A stretch of DNA of 6,300 nucleotides from Spirochaetota bacterium (GTDB lineage: Bacteria > Spirochaetota > UBA4802 > JAFGJZ01), in the NCBI GenBank assembly GCA_023396665.1, contig JAEWVL010000305.1, forward strand, positions 1 through 6,300, given 5' to 3'. The translations under genes were made by a program, and so were the position numbers. Of this stretch, positions 1 through 4,635 are shown piece after piece. The notes beneath the pieces are model-generated. The model saw nothing but the letters and a program-made list of their open reading frames with translations, had not been told where the DNA came from and did not search any database. Each line of letters begins with the position of its first letter. Within the stretch, counting starts at the first letter, position 1.

Positions 1-248
1 ACTGATCCCAGTTCAATGAAGGTGACGATCGGTCTTTTGGAGGTGTCGGCTACTTTTGTTTCAGAGTTGCCCATATTCGAACTTTCCGAAGTCGCAGCTT
101 TTTGTGTAATACCAGCCTCTTCCGTGCCGGCGACAGCTGTACTCTGTTTCTGCCGGGCGGTATCGTTTCTATTACAGGAAATAATCAAAAAAGATGTGAG
201 TGTCAGGACCATAAGGGTAAACCCCAAGCCTGCAGTTTTTGTTGTCAT
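1..248 (-). CDS. Thioredoxin-like lipoprotein, N-terminal part (cut by window edge)
   Basis: About 82 residues are visible before the gene runs off the left edge. It starts with a lipoprotein signal: Lys4, a hydrophobic core at residues 6-23, then the lipobox I-I-S-C with Cys25 as the predicted lipidation site. A polar Ser/Thr/Ala/Glu-rich linker follows (about residues 26-70). Then comes R-P-I-V-T-F-I-E-L-G-S, which reads like the first beta strand of a thioredoxin fold just before the CxxC. The CxxC itself is outside the window, so the thioredoxin call is inference. GAGAGG lies 7 nt upstream of the ATG. It is the last visible gene of the arsenic cluster, 128 nt after the DGC gene. Thioredoxin-like lipoproteins beside ArsP-type permeases often go with a CcdA-type electron carrier, which may lie beyond the edge. 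The protein would be membrane-anchored and act outside the cytoplasm. Confidence 0.72.
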   Translation of the reverse strand, partial: MTTKTAGLGFTLMVLTLTSFLIISCNRNDTARQKQSTAVAGTEEAGITQKAATSESSNMGNSETKVADTSKRPIVTFIELGS

Positions 249-376
249 CAATGATCCTCTCGTATTTATATCACGTGTTGCAAAACCTGGAAGTCCCGAT
301 ATGTTCTCTTAACAGAGTCCTGCTAAACTGAATATCAATGAGAACACATGGAAATCACAATAGCAGCACTTTTGAT

Positions 377-754
377 TTACGACACCTCAGCGTTGATTTT
401 CCTGCTGACTTCTGAGGCAATTTTCGCGACAATATCGGGGCTAATCTCGGTTTTTCCTTTTTCAACACCCAAATCGGTCATTACAATATGCGTATAAGAA
501 AGTCCTTTTTCATCGAAAATCTTTTTTCCGCAGGCGACGGAGCATCCGTCCAGGACAATATTTTTTGCGCTTTTCGCCGATTCAATAAATCCTGAAAGAT
601 CAGCACCGAGAGCAGCAAGACAGCTCATCTTTCCAAGACCATCTTTTGCGAGTGTGCGTGCTACATTGTCGGAAAGGTAACCGGTATTGGCCGCTCCCGA
701 ACATGCATAAAAAAGTGTTGTGCAGTTTCCACCGCAGTTACATGAACATGACAT
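377..754 (-). CDS. DGC-domain cysteine-rich putative zinc-binding protein
   Basis: The 125-residue protein matches the DGC family (putative zinc-binding proteins, Pfam DGC). It has the N-terminal Y-A-C-S-G-A-A-N-T-G segment (Cys18), M-S-C-L-A-A-L-G-A-D (Cys45) and the name-giving D69-G70-C71 followed by Cys75. The last 45 residues are an ordinary alpha/beta tail. It also has a Cys-dense start with Cys3, Cys5, Cys7 and Cys11, giving eight cysteines in all. No signal peptide is seen, so it is probably cytosolic. AGGAGA lies 6 nt before the ATG. Family members recur next to small thioredoxins and ArsP/DUF318 permeases, as here, but no biochemical activity is firmly established. A role in binding As(III), zinc or another thiophilic ion, or in thiol relay, is inference. 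Confidence 0.85.
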   Translation of the reverse strand: MSCSCNCGGNCTTLFYACSGAANTGYLSDNVARTLAKDGLGKMSCLAALGADLSGFIESAKSAKNIVLDGCSVACGKKIFDEKGLSYTHIVMTDLGVEKGKTEISPDIVAKIASEVSRKINAEVS

Positions 755-862
755 ATTGAATCTCCTGGTTTTCAGATTAGTTGATTACAGCAATTCACCG
801 TTGAGTCAGAACATTATTGAAAATATTTTTTTTACAATAATAATTGAGTATTAAAGCTTTAC

Positions 863-928
863 GCCCTCGCCCTACTCCCCATTAACCGCTTTCACTGGGA
901 GAGGGCGCGCAATAGCGCGGGTGAGGGC
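863..928. repeat. REP-like intergenic repeat with cloverleaf folding potential
   Basis: Outer arms GCCCTCGCCC (863-872) and GGGTGAGGGC (919-928) pair at 9 of 10 positions, with the tenth a possible G-U pair. Between them sit two further hairpins: CTCCC/GGGAG (875-879 with 897-901) and GCGC/GCGC (907-910 with 915-918, loop AATA). The whole could fold as a three-way junction. The GCCCTCNCCC...GGGTGAGGGC pattern resembles the nomadic repeats scattered between genes in many bacteria. It lies in the 235-nt gap between the mini-thioredoxin and DGC genes and is much richer in GC than the AT-rich sequence around it. No coding potential or poly-T tail was seen, so it is not a standard terminator. Confidence 0.7.
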
Positions 929-989
929 ACAAGATAATGAGAATAATGAATTTCACACAACTGTGTAATGATGAAACAGGTAAATTTGC

Positions 990-1220
990 CTATACCAGCA
1001 TCTTCTTTATTTCTTCGGCACTCAGAACCTTGCCGACCGATTTCACCTCTTCGTCGATGACCAGAGCCGGTGTCATCATGACGCCGTAGTTCATGATGTC
1101 GTCCATACTGGTCACCTTTTCGATTGATGCATCTACACCGCTTTCCGCGACAGCTTTCTGTGCCATAGCCTCAAGCTGTTTGCATTTCGCGCAGCCCGAG
1201 CCGAGAATTTTAATTACCAT
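990..1220 (-). CDS. Small CxxC thioredoxin-like redox protein
   Basis: A 76-residue mini-thioredoxin of the kind annotated as redox-active disulfide protein 2 or glutaredoxin-like MTH895/TM0996 family. The active site is G-C10-A-K-C13 after a short beta strand (V-I-K-I-L-G). The cis-proline is in T50-P51-A-L-V-I-D, and the C-terminal helix is A-E-E-I-K-K-M-L. Length is normal for the family. The chosen ATG at 1220 has GGGGAA about 5 nt upstream. An in-frame ATG at 1232 would add four residues but has no ribosome-binding site. It follows arsC by 73 nt. Given that placement, the most economical inference is that it reduces the ArsC disulfide after each arsenate reduction. It may equally serve the DGC protein or the permease cysteines. 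It is cytosolic, with no signal peptide. Confidence 0.88.
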   Translation of the reverse strand: MVIKILGSGCAKCKQLEAMAQKAVAESGVDASIEKVTSMDDIMNYGVMMTPALVIDEEVKSVGKVLSAEEIKKMLV

Positions 1221-1293
1221 TGAGTTCCCCATTTATTAGTATTTTATATCCTAAAGCATTATTTGATAATGAATAGCTGTCAGCATGAAAGTG

Positions 1294-1740
1294 TTATTGC
1301 GCGTTTTTTTGCTCTTCCGCTATAAATTCTTCAATCTTCGCCCTGATCTGATCGCGAACTTTGCGCGCAAAAGCCAGCTTGTCTTCATCACTGCCCTGTG
1401 CGGACGAGGGATCGGCGAAACCCCAATGAAGGCGTTTGACGGGGCCCGGGAAAAGGGGACACTTTTCAGCGGCTTCGGTGTCACAGACGGTAACCACATA
1501 ACTATAAATACTCCCCTTCTTGTAAAAATCGAAGACCGACTTGGTCTCGTTTTTCGAGATGTCAAAGCCCGCCTCGCCCATTACTTTGACAACATAGGGG
1601 TTCAGCTTCCCGGGTTCTATGCCCGCACTCTCGGCGGCGTAGAGACCCGATCCCAGTTCGTTCAAAAATTTTTCGGCCATCTGGCTTCGCGCCGAATTGT
1701 GTATGCAGACAAACAGAACTTTTTTCACATTGTGTGCCAT
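1294..1740 (-). CDS. arsC: Arsenate reductase, thioredoxin-coupled (LMW phosphatase fold)
   Basis: The 148-residue protein reduces arsenate to arsenite in the cytoplasm. The phosphatase-type P-loop C12-I-H-N-S-A-R18 is followed by S-Q-M-A-E. The two resolving cysteines of the thioredoxin-dependent class are in V-C86-D-T-E-A-A-E-K-C94-P, matching the Cys82/Cys89 pair of pI258 ArsC in order and approximate spacing (here 8 apart rather than 7). H-W-G-F-A-D110-P111 supplies the general-acid Asp-Pro. These marks separate it from the glutaredoxin-dependent ArsC family and from protein tyrosine phosphatases lacking the Cys pair. The frame extends upstream to 1842, but the start at 1740 has GAGGAA 5 nt before it and gives the family's normal N-terminus. 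The gene lies 105 nt after the permease stop and 73 nt before the mini-thioredoxin, its probable electron donor. Confidence 0.93.
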   Translation of the reverse strand: MAHNVKKVLFVCIHNSARSQMAEKFLNELGSGLYAAESAGIEPGKLNPYVVKVMGEAGFDISKNETKSVFDFYKKGSIYSYVVTVCDTEAAEKCPLFPGPVKRLHWGFADPSSAQGSDEDKLAFARKVRDQIRAKIEEFIAEEQKNAQ

Positions 1741-1845
1741 AGTGTTTCCTCGCTTGTGCGGCTGTACCGCGTTTTGACAACTTGTACCAAGATTGTGTTC
1801 AGAAAATATAAAGCAAAAAAATCGTGATCGGTATCCCCCCAACCG

Positions 1846-3009
1846 CTACGCGATAGCACCGAAAATAAGACCCGTGGCAGTCGCCATAATGACGACGAGC
1901 AGTACGTAGACCGCTGTTTTTTTCGGGCCTATCATGCCGTTTATCGCGAGCATTGAAGGCAGCGAAAGCGCCGGACCCGCAAGAAGAAGCGCCAGTGCAG
2001 GCCCCTGCCCCATGCCGTTACCGATAAGCCCCTGCATGATCGGAACTTCTGTCAGCGTCGCAAAGTACATGAAAGCGCCGATGATTGATGCGAAGAAGTT
2101 GGCAGCGATTGAGTTTCCGCCGACCAGCATAGCGATCCATTCAGAAGGAATTATCCCCTCGTGTCCCGGACGCCCCAGCAGAAAGCCCGCCACGAGTACC
2201 CCGCCGAAAAGAAGCGGCATGATCTGCAGTGAAAAATCGTAACTCGCGCCGACCCAGCTCTTGAGCTCGTCTTTCTTAAACCAGCGGACAAGCGTGAAAA
2301 CAAGAATCACTCCGAATGCGGCAGTAATAACATATTTGTAGGTGTATATAAAATTCCACCATGATACTGAGGCTGCACTGCCCCAGTTGACGAAAACGAG
2401 TATGCCAATCATTGAGACGATATTGAGTGCTGTCTGCCACAGGCGCCGCGTGTTATCTTCGGGGGGGATAAAAAGAGAAAGCTCTTTGTTGCGTGCAAGC
2501 TCTTCCTTGAGAAATATAAGATGCATCAGAAGACCGATAACTATTGAAAAGACAATTGCACCGACAGCGCGCGCAATACCGAGTTTTATGCCGAGCACAC
2601 GGGCCGTCATGATTATCGCCAGCACATTGATTGCGGGTCCCGAATACAGAAAGGCGATCGCGGGCCCGAGACCCGCACCGCGTTTGTAGATGCTGCCGAA
2701 AAGCGGCAGCACCGTGCACGAGCACACCGCGAGAATCGCGCCCGAGACCGAGGCTACGCCGTAGGCGAGAACCTTGTTCGCCTTCGCGCCCAGATATTTC
2801 AGCACCGCGCCCTGGCTGATAAAATTGCCGATAGCCCCTGCGATGAAAAACGCGGGGATAAGGCACAGCAGAACGTGCAGACGCGCGTACTCCTGCATCA
2901 TGTAGAACGATTCCATCAGGGCATTTTGTATGACACTGTGATCGAAGGGAATAAAATAGAAGGCTATAAAAGCGGCGAGTATTATGATAAAATTTTTTTT
3001 ATTATTCAT
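1846..3009 (-). CDS. arsP: ArsP/DUF318-type membrane permease
   Basis: A 387-residue inner-membrane protein with roughly ten hydrophobic segments, matching the DUF318 (ArsP_1) permease family. The N-terminal half carries A-V-C96-S-C98-T-V-L-P-L-F, then G-A-G-L-G-P-A-I-A-F-L and S-G-P-A-I-N. The C-terminal half repeats the pattern as T-E-V-P-I-M, then G-M-G-Q-G-P-A-L-A-L-L and A-G-P-A-L-S. This points to an internal duplication. A charged loop at about residues 168-190 separates the halves. Characterised ArsP proteins export trivalent organoarsenicals; other members have been linked to other thiophilic metals, so the substrate here is uncertain. Next to arsR and arsC, arsenite or methylarsenite is likely. 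The ATG at 3009 has GGAGA 9 nt upstream. A TTG at 3018 sits right on that site and is unlikely. Confidence 0.87.
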   Translation of the reverse strand: MNNKKNFIIILAAFIAFYFIPFDHSVIQNALMESFYMMQEYARLHVLLCLIPAFFIAGAIGNFISQGAVLKYLGAKANKVLAYGVASVSGAILAVCSCTVLPLFGSIYKRGAGLGPAIAFLYSGPAINVLAIIMTARVLGIKLGIARAVGAIVFSIVIGLLMHLIFLKEELARNKELSLFIPPEDNTRRLWQTALNIVSMIGILVFVNWGSAASVSWWNFIYTYKYVITAAFGVILVFTLVRWFKKDELKSWVGASYDFSLQIMPLLFGGVLVAGFLLGRPGHEGIIPSEWIAMLVGGNSIAANFFASIIGAFMYFATLTEVPIMQGLIGNGMGQGPALALLLAGPALSLPSMLAINGMIGPKKTAVYVLLVVIMATATGLIFGAIA

Positions 3010-3138
3010 TATATGCAATCTCCATTATATATTCCCGGCGGCTCTAACCTCTATTATCAGCAGTTAGCTGCTTAACAGTAAACCACCAATCTGTTTCGTC
3101 ATGAATGCGTCTTTGCGCAATGAGCAAACATTTGTATT

Positions 3139-3167
3139 ATTGCACATAAATGCATATTTATTGACAA
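3139..3167 (-). promoter_or_regulatory. Candidate internal promoter and operator between arsR and the permease
   Basis: On the minus strand TTGTCA (3162-3167), a 17-nt spacer and TGCAAT (3139-3144) form a weak sigma-70-like promoter starting just after the arsR stop codon. The spacer contains ATAAAT-GCAT-ATTTAT (3146-3161), a 6-bp perfect inverted repeat. The 10-mer CATAAATGCA at 3145-3154 is identical, in the same orientation, to one at the arsR start (3536-3545). This supports a second ArsR-type site controlling permease, arsC and the genes behind them. The hexamers alone would be weak evidence; the shared 10-mer raises confidence. Confidence 0.5.
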
Positions 3168-3172
3168 AAAAA

Positions 3173-3538
3173 CTATCGTTTGCATCCTTCAAGACACAAA
3201 CCATCCACTCGTCTGGAGAGGCGCCTCGCCAGACGGTTATAATCGCTCTTGAAAGCCTCATTACTGTTACAACTTATCTGCCGGATACTATTGAAAACTG
3301 TTTCGTTGAATGCATTATTGCGCAGCGAATAAAACATCATTCGCCCCTCTCTTCGTTCGGCAAGCAAACCGGCAGTGACAAGAACACCGAGACTTTTAGA
3401 AATTGTGTATTGCGGTTTCCCGAGCACATCTATTATCTCACAGGCACACAGGTCTGTATCCGCTTTCAGCAGCACACGCATGATGCGCAGACGGGTTTCC
3501 TCGCCTATGGCTTTGAAAATTTCAAGCTCTTTGATCAT
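3173..3538 (-). CDS. arsR: ArsR-family metalloid-responsive repressor
   Basis: A 121-residue winged-helix regulator. The N-terminal helix includes F-K-A-I-G-E-E-T-R-L-R-I-M. It is followed by T-D-L-C31-A-C33-E-I-I, at the place of the E-L-C-V-C-D-L As(III) site of R773-type ArsR. The recognition helix is Y-T-I-S-K-S-L-G-V-L (residues 44-53), and the wing is E-R-R-E-G-R-M-M-F-Y-S-L. The third R773 cysteine (Cys37) is absent. Cys90 and a C-terminal C115-L-E-G-C119 are alternative third thiols. As(III) or Sb(III) binding should release it from DNA. No Shine-Dalgarno precedes the ATG, and the predicted transcription start coincides with it, so translation is probably leaderless. Autoregulation is inferred from the palindrome covering -10 and the start codon. 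It is the first gene of the minus-strand arsenic cluster. Confidence 0.92.
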   Translation of the reverse strand: MIKELEIFKAIGEETRLRIMRVLLKADTDLCACEIIDVLGKPQYTISKSLGVLVTAGLLAERREGRMMFYSLRNNAFNETVFNSIRQISCNSNEAFKSDYNRLARRLSRRVDGLCLEGCKR

Positions 3539-3573
3539 AAATGCAAATATGCACTTATACGCATAAATGTCAA
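3538..3573 (-). promoter_or_regulatory. arsR promoter with overlapping ArsR operator
   Basis: On the minus strand there is a perfect -35, TTGACA (3568-3573), and after 16-17 nt a weak -10 (CATATT or ATATTT, 3545-3551). The start would fall at about 3538-3540, on the arsR ATG. An imperfect palindrome, TAAATGCA-AATA-TGCACTTA on the plus strand (3538-3557), pairs at 7 of 8 arm positions and covers the -10, the start site and the initiation codon. A second GCATAAATG lies at 3561-3569 beside the -35. This is the expected geometry for an ArsR/SmtB-type operator that blocks polymerase. The operator identity is inference. Confidence 0.7.
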
Positions 3574-3591
3574 GTATTTTTTGTTTTAGTC

Positions 3592-3621
3592 TAGCAGTTT
3601 GCCGCTTACAGCAAACTGCTA
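3592..3621. repeat. Perfect 11-bp inverted repeat in the divergent intergenic region
   Basis: TAGCAGTTTGC (3592-3602) and GCAAACTGCTA (3611-3621) are exact reverse complements around an 8-nt loop. There is no T-run after the stem on either strand, so it is not a rho-independent terminator. It lies upstream of the arsR -35 and of the cupin promoter. It could be a regulator site or a nucleic-acid hairpin; no function is assigned. Confidence 0.75.
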
Positions 3622-3738
3622 ATCAGATACATATTGCATGTATGCCCGAACACACCAACACTGTTCTTATTCTGGTGAAGGGTATCCCCCCTTAACTCAG
3701 GGCTGAGGTATTACATTTTTCATTAATACACGAAAAAC

Positions 3739-3779
3739 TTGACCAAGGTCAATGACAATGCATTGCAAATCATTATAAT
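3739..3779 (+). promoter_or_regulatory. CRP/FNR-family-like site and -10 box driving the cupin gene
   Basis: TTGACC-AA-GGTCAA (3739-3752) is a perfect dyad of the CRP/FNR superfamily type (TTGAC-N4-GTCAA). TATAAT, a consensus -10, lies at 3774-3779. With a start 8 nt after it (3787), the dyad centre at 3745.5 is at -41.5, the class II activator position. The -35 hexamer expected at 3751-3756 (AATGAC) is poor, as is usual for activator-dependent promoters. Which family member binds (FNR, DNR or HcpR type) cannot be told from the site. The predicted 5' leader of the cupin mRNA is about 90 nt with no recognised element except the ribosome-binding site. Confidence 0.6.
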
Positions 3780-3790
3780 GCATGTATTAT
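3775..3790. promoter_or_regulatory. Imperfect palindrome over the cupin -10 and start site
   Basis: ATAATGCATGTATTAT is a 16-bp dyad matching its reverse complement at 14 of 16 positions. It overlaps the TATAAT and the predicted transcription start, where a repressor would act. It shares A/T-rich flanks around TGCAT with the ars-region sites, so ArsR control is conceivable but unproven. Confidence 0.35.
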
Positions 3791-3880
3791 GATGGCATGC
3801 GTCGCAGGTTTTATCAGACAACAATGACACCGAACATCATTACAAGGCCATAATAGTAAATCAAACAGGGAGGACTGATG

Positions 3881-4192
3881 ATGATTGAACAACATTTTTC
3901 ACTAAAAAAGGGAGACGATAAAACGATAGAAAAGGTCATCTTCGATGAAAACCTGCACTATCTTCACATGATTTTCAATAAAGACGATAATCTGCCCGAA
4001 CATTATTCCAATTCTGTCGTCTACATGACCGTTGTTCGCGGAACACTTTCAATTAAACTCGACGATCAGGATGTACAAAACTATGAAGCCGGAACTCTGC
4101 TCAAGATTCCATTCAACACCAGAATGAACGTCGGCAATCGTGCTAACGACACTCTTGAATTGATAGTGGTCAAAGCACCCGCTCCAAAATAA
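3881..4192 (+). CDS. Small single-domain cupin with degenerate metal site
   Basis: About 103 residues forming one cupin barrel. From the first Met of the tandem ATG-ATG, motif 1 reads L-P-E-H-Y-S-N-S-V-V-Y-M-T-V-V-R-G-T-L at about 39-57. It keeps one His and the closing Gly but lacks the usual second His and Glu. Motif 2 reads G-T-L-L-K-I-P-F-N-T-R-M-N-V-G-N, with Met where the metal-binding His normally sits. A mononuclear Fe or Mn enzyme is therefore unlikely; small-ligand binding or a structural role is more probable. GGGAGG lies 7 nt before the ATG at 3881 and 4 nt before the ATG at 3878, so the second was chosen, a one-codon difference. It is transcribed alone, from a possibly CRP/FNR-type-activated promoter to a terminator at 4258-4288. 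Exact function not recognised. Confidence 0.85.
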   Translation: MIEQHFSLKKGDDKTIEKVIFDENLHYLHMIFNKDDNLPEHYSNSVVYMTVVRGTLSIKLDDQDVQNYEAGTLLKIPFNTRMNVGNRANDTLELIVVKAPAPK

Positions 4193-4257
4193 GTCAATCC
4201 GTCAGTCGCTTCTGTCTTTCAAAAGATGATCAGAAGAATCGATGTCATCACCCGCAT

Positions 4258-4288
4258 AAAAAAAACCCGTCTTTCGGACGAGTTTTTC
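4258..4288. terminator. Bidirectional rho-independent terminator between cupin and tRNA-Gly
   Basis: The stem ACCCGTC (4265-4271) pairs with GACGAGT (4277-4283), with one mismatched or G-U position, around a TTTCG loop. It is flanked by an A-run (4258-4265) and a T-run (4283-4287). On the plus strand it ends the cupin transcript. On the minus strand it gives a longer T-run just after the tRNA-Gly 3' end. Confidence 0.85.
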
Positions 4289-4290
4289 AT

Positions 4291-4361
4291 AGCGGGTGAC
4301 GGGAATCGAACCCGCGCTGTCAGCTTGGGAAGCTGAAATTCTACCATTGAATTACACCCGC
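4291..4361 (-). tRNA. tRNA-Gly (anticodon CCC)
   Basis: A 71-nt cloverleaf reads on the minus strand. The acceptor stem is GCGGGTG/CACCCGC with discriminator T. The D arm is ATTC-AATGGTA-GAAT. The anticodon arm is TCAGC-TTCCCAA-GCTGA with CCC at positions 34-36. The T arm is GCGGG-TTCGATT-CCCGT. CCA is not encoded. Codon read is GGG. It is followed by a strong terminator and transcribed alone, opposite to the cupin and pheS genes. Confidence 0.96.
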
Positions 4362-4376
4362 ACTGTAATTGATTCA

Positions 4377-4403
4377 ATCTTATCCCTACAGAACATTTGT
4401 CAA
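4377..4403 (-). promoter_or_regulatory. Candidate promoter of tRNA-Gly
   Basis: On the minus strand a perfect TTGACA (4398-4403) is followed after 15 nt by TAAGAT (4377-4382), which would start transcription about 8-10 nt upstream of the mature tRNA 5' end. The spacer is short, but the -35 and the position are good. Confidence 0.55.
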
Positions 4404-4530
4404 GTGCTTTCAAAAGATACTTCCTTATTTTCCTTGACTTTTCACATTGTCAACAATGATCGTACGTGTGTGTTTTTAGCAGAACACATTAAGGGAACCT
4501 CTAAAAATAAAATTTAATGATGTACCCTTG

Positions 4531-4603
4531 AGGTCACAAAGCATGGCATAATCAGCATTAGGCATTTGTTATTTATTGAAAATGCTGATTTTACAGGTGA
4601 CCT
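4531..4603 (+). promoter_or_regulatory. Two-tier inverted repeat upstream of pheS
   Basis: Outer arms AGGTCAC (4531-4537) and GTGACCT (4597-4603) are exact complements. Inside them AATCAGCATT (4550-4559) and AATGCTGATT (4581-4590) form a perfect 10-bp stem around a 21-nt loop. It lies 32 nt before pheS, so it could be part of the pheS 5' UTR or a relic of a mobile element end. No T-box motif, Phe-rich leader peptide or clear promoter was found in the 274-nt gap 4362-4635. Apart from this structure and the tRNA promoter, nothing else was seen there with confidence. Confidence 0.55.
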
Positions 4604-4635
4604 GAATACTATAGCCACCGCCCAAGGATCGCAGT

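Noticed and set aside
16..312. Plus-strand open frame of 98 codons
   Set aside because: Antisense to the lipoprotein start; the minus strand has a ribosome-binding site, signal peptide and lipobox.
1285..1827. Long plus-strand open frame of 180 codons
   Set aside because: It is antisense to arsC, which has clear P-loop and Cys-pair motifs; the plus-strand product has no recognisable family features.
3030..3040. TATAAT-like stretch on the minus strand before the permease
   Set aside because: It abuts the ribosome-binding site, so a transcript starting there would lose it, and no -35 is present.
3101..3589. Plus-strand open frame of 162 codons
   Set aside because: Antisense to arsR and running through its promoter; no ribosome-binding site or protein-like pattern.
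1830..3691. Shared 11-mer GGTATCCCCCC at 1830-1840 and 3681-3691
   Set aside because: Low-complexity and short; no symmetric or flanking similarity was seen to support a repeat family.
4247..4256. Copy of the tRNA acceptor heptamer (GCGGGTG on the minus strand) beyond the terminator
   Set aside because: Only about 8 bases match and they correspond to the tRNA 5' end, whereas integration usually duplicates the 3' end; likely chance.
4219..4413. Minus-strand 64-codon frame
   Set aside because: It is the tRNA-Gly sequence, terminator and promoter read as codons.
4296..4517. Plus-strand frame reading M-T-G-I-E-P-A-L-S-A-W-E
   Set aside because: This is the well-known spurious translation of the antisense strand of a tRNA-Gly gene, not a protein.
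4362..4635. T-box riboswitch or Phe leader peptide for pheS
   Set aside because: No T-box core motif, no terminator/antiterminator pair with a T-run, and no short frame rich in Phe codons with a start site was found.
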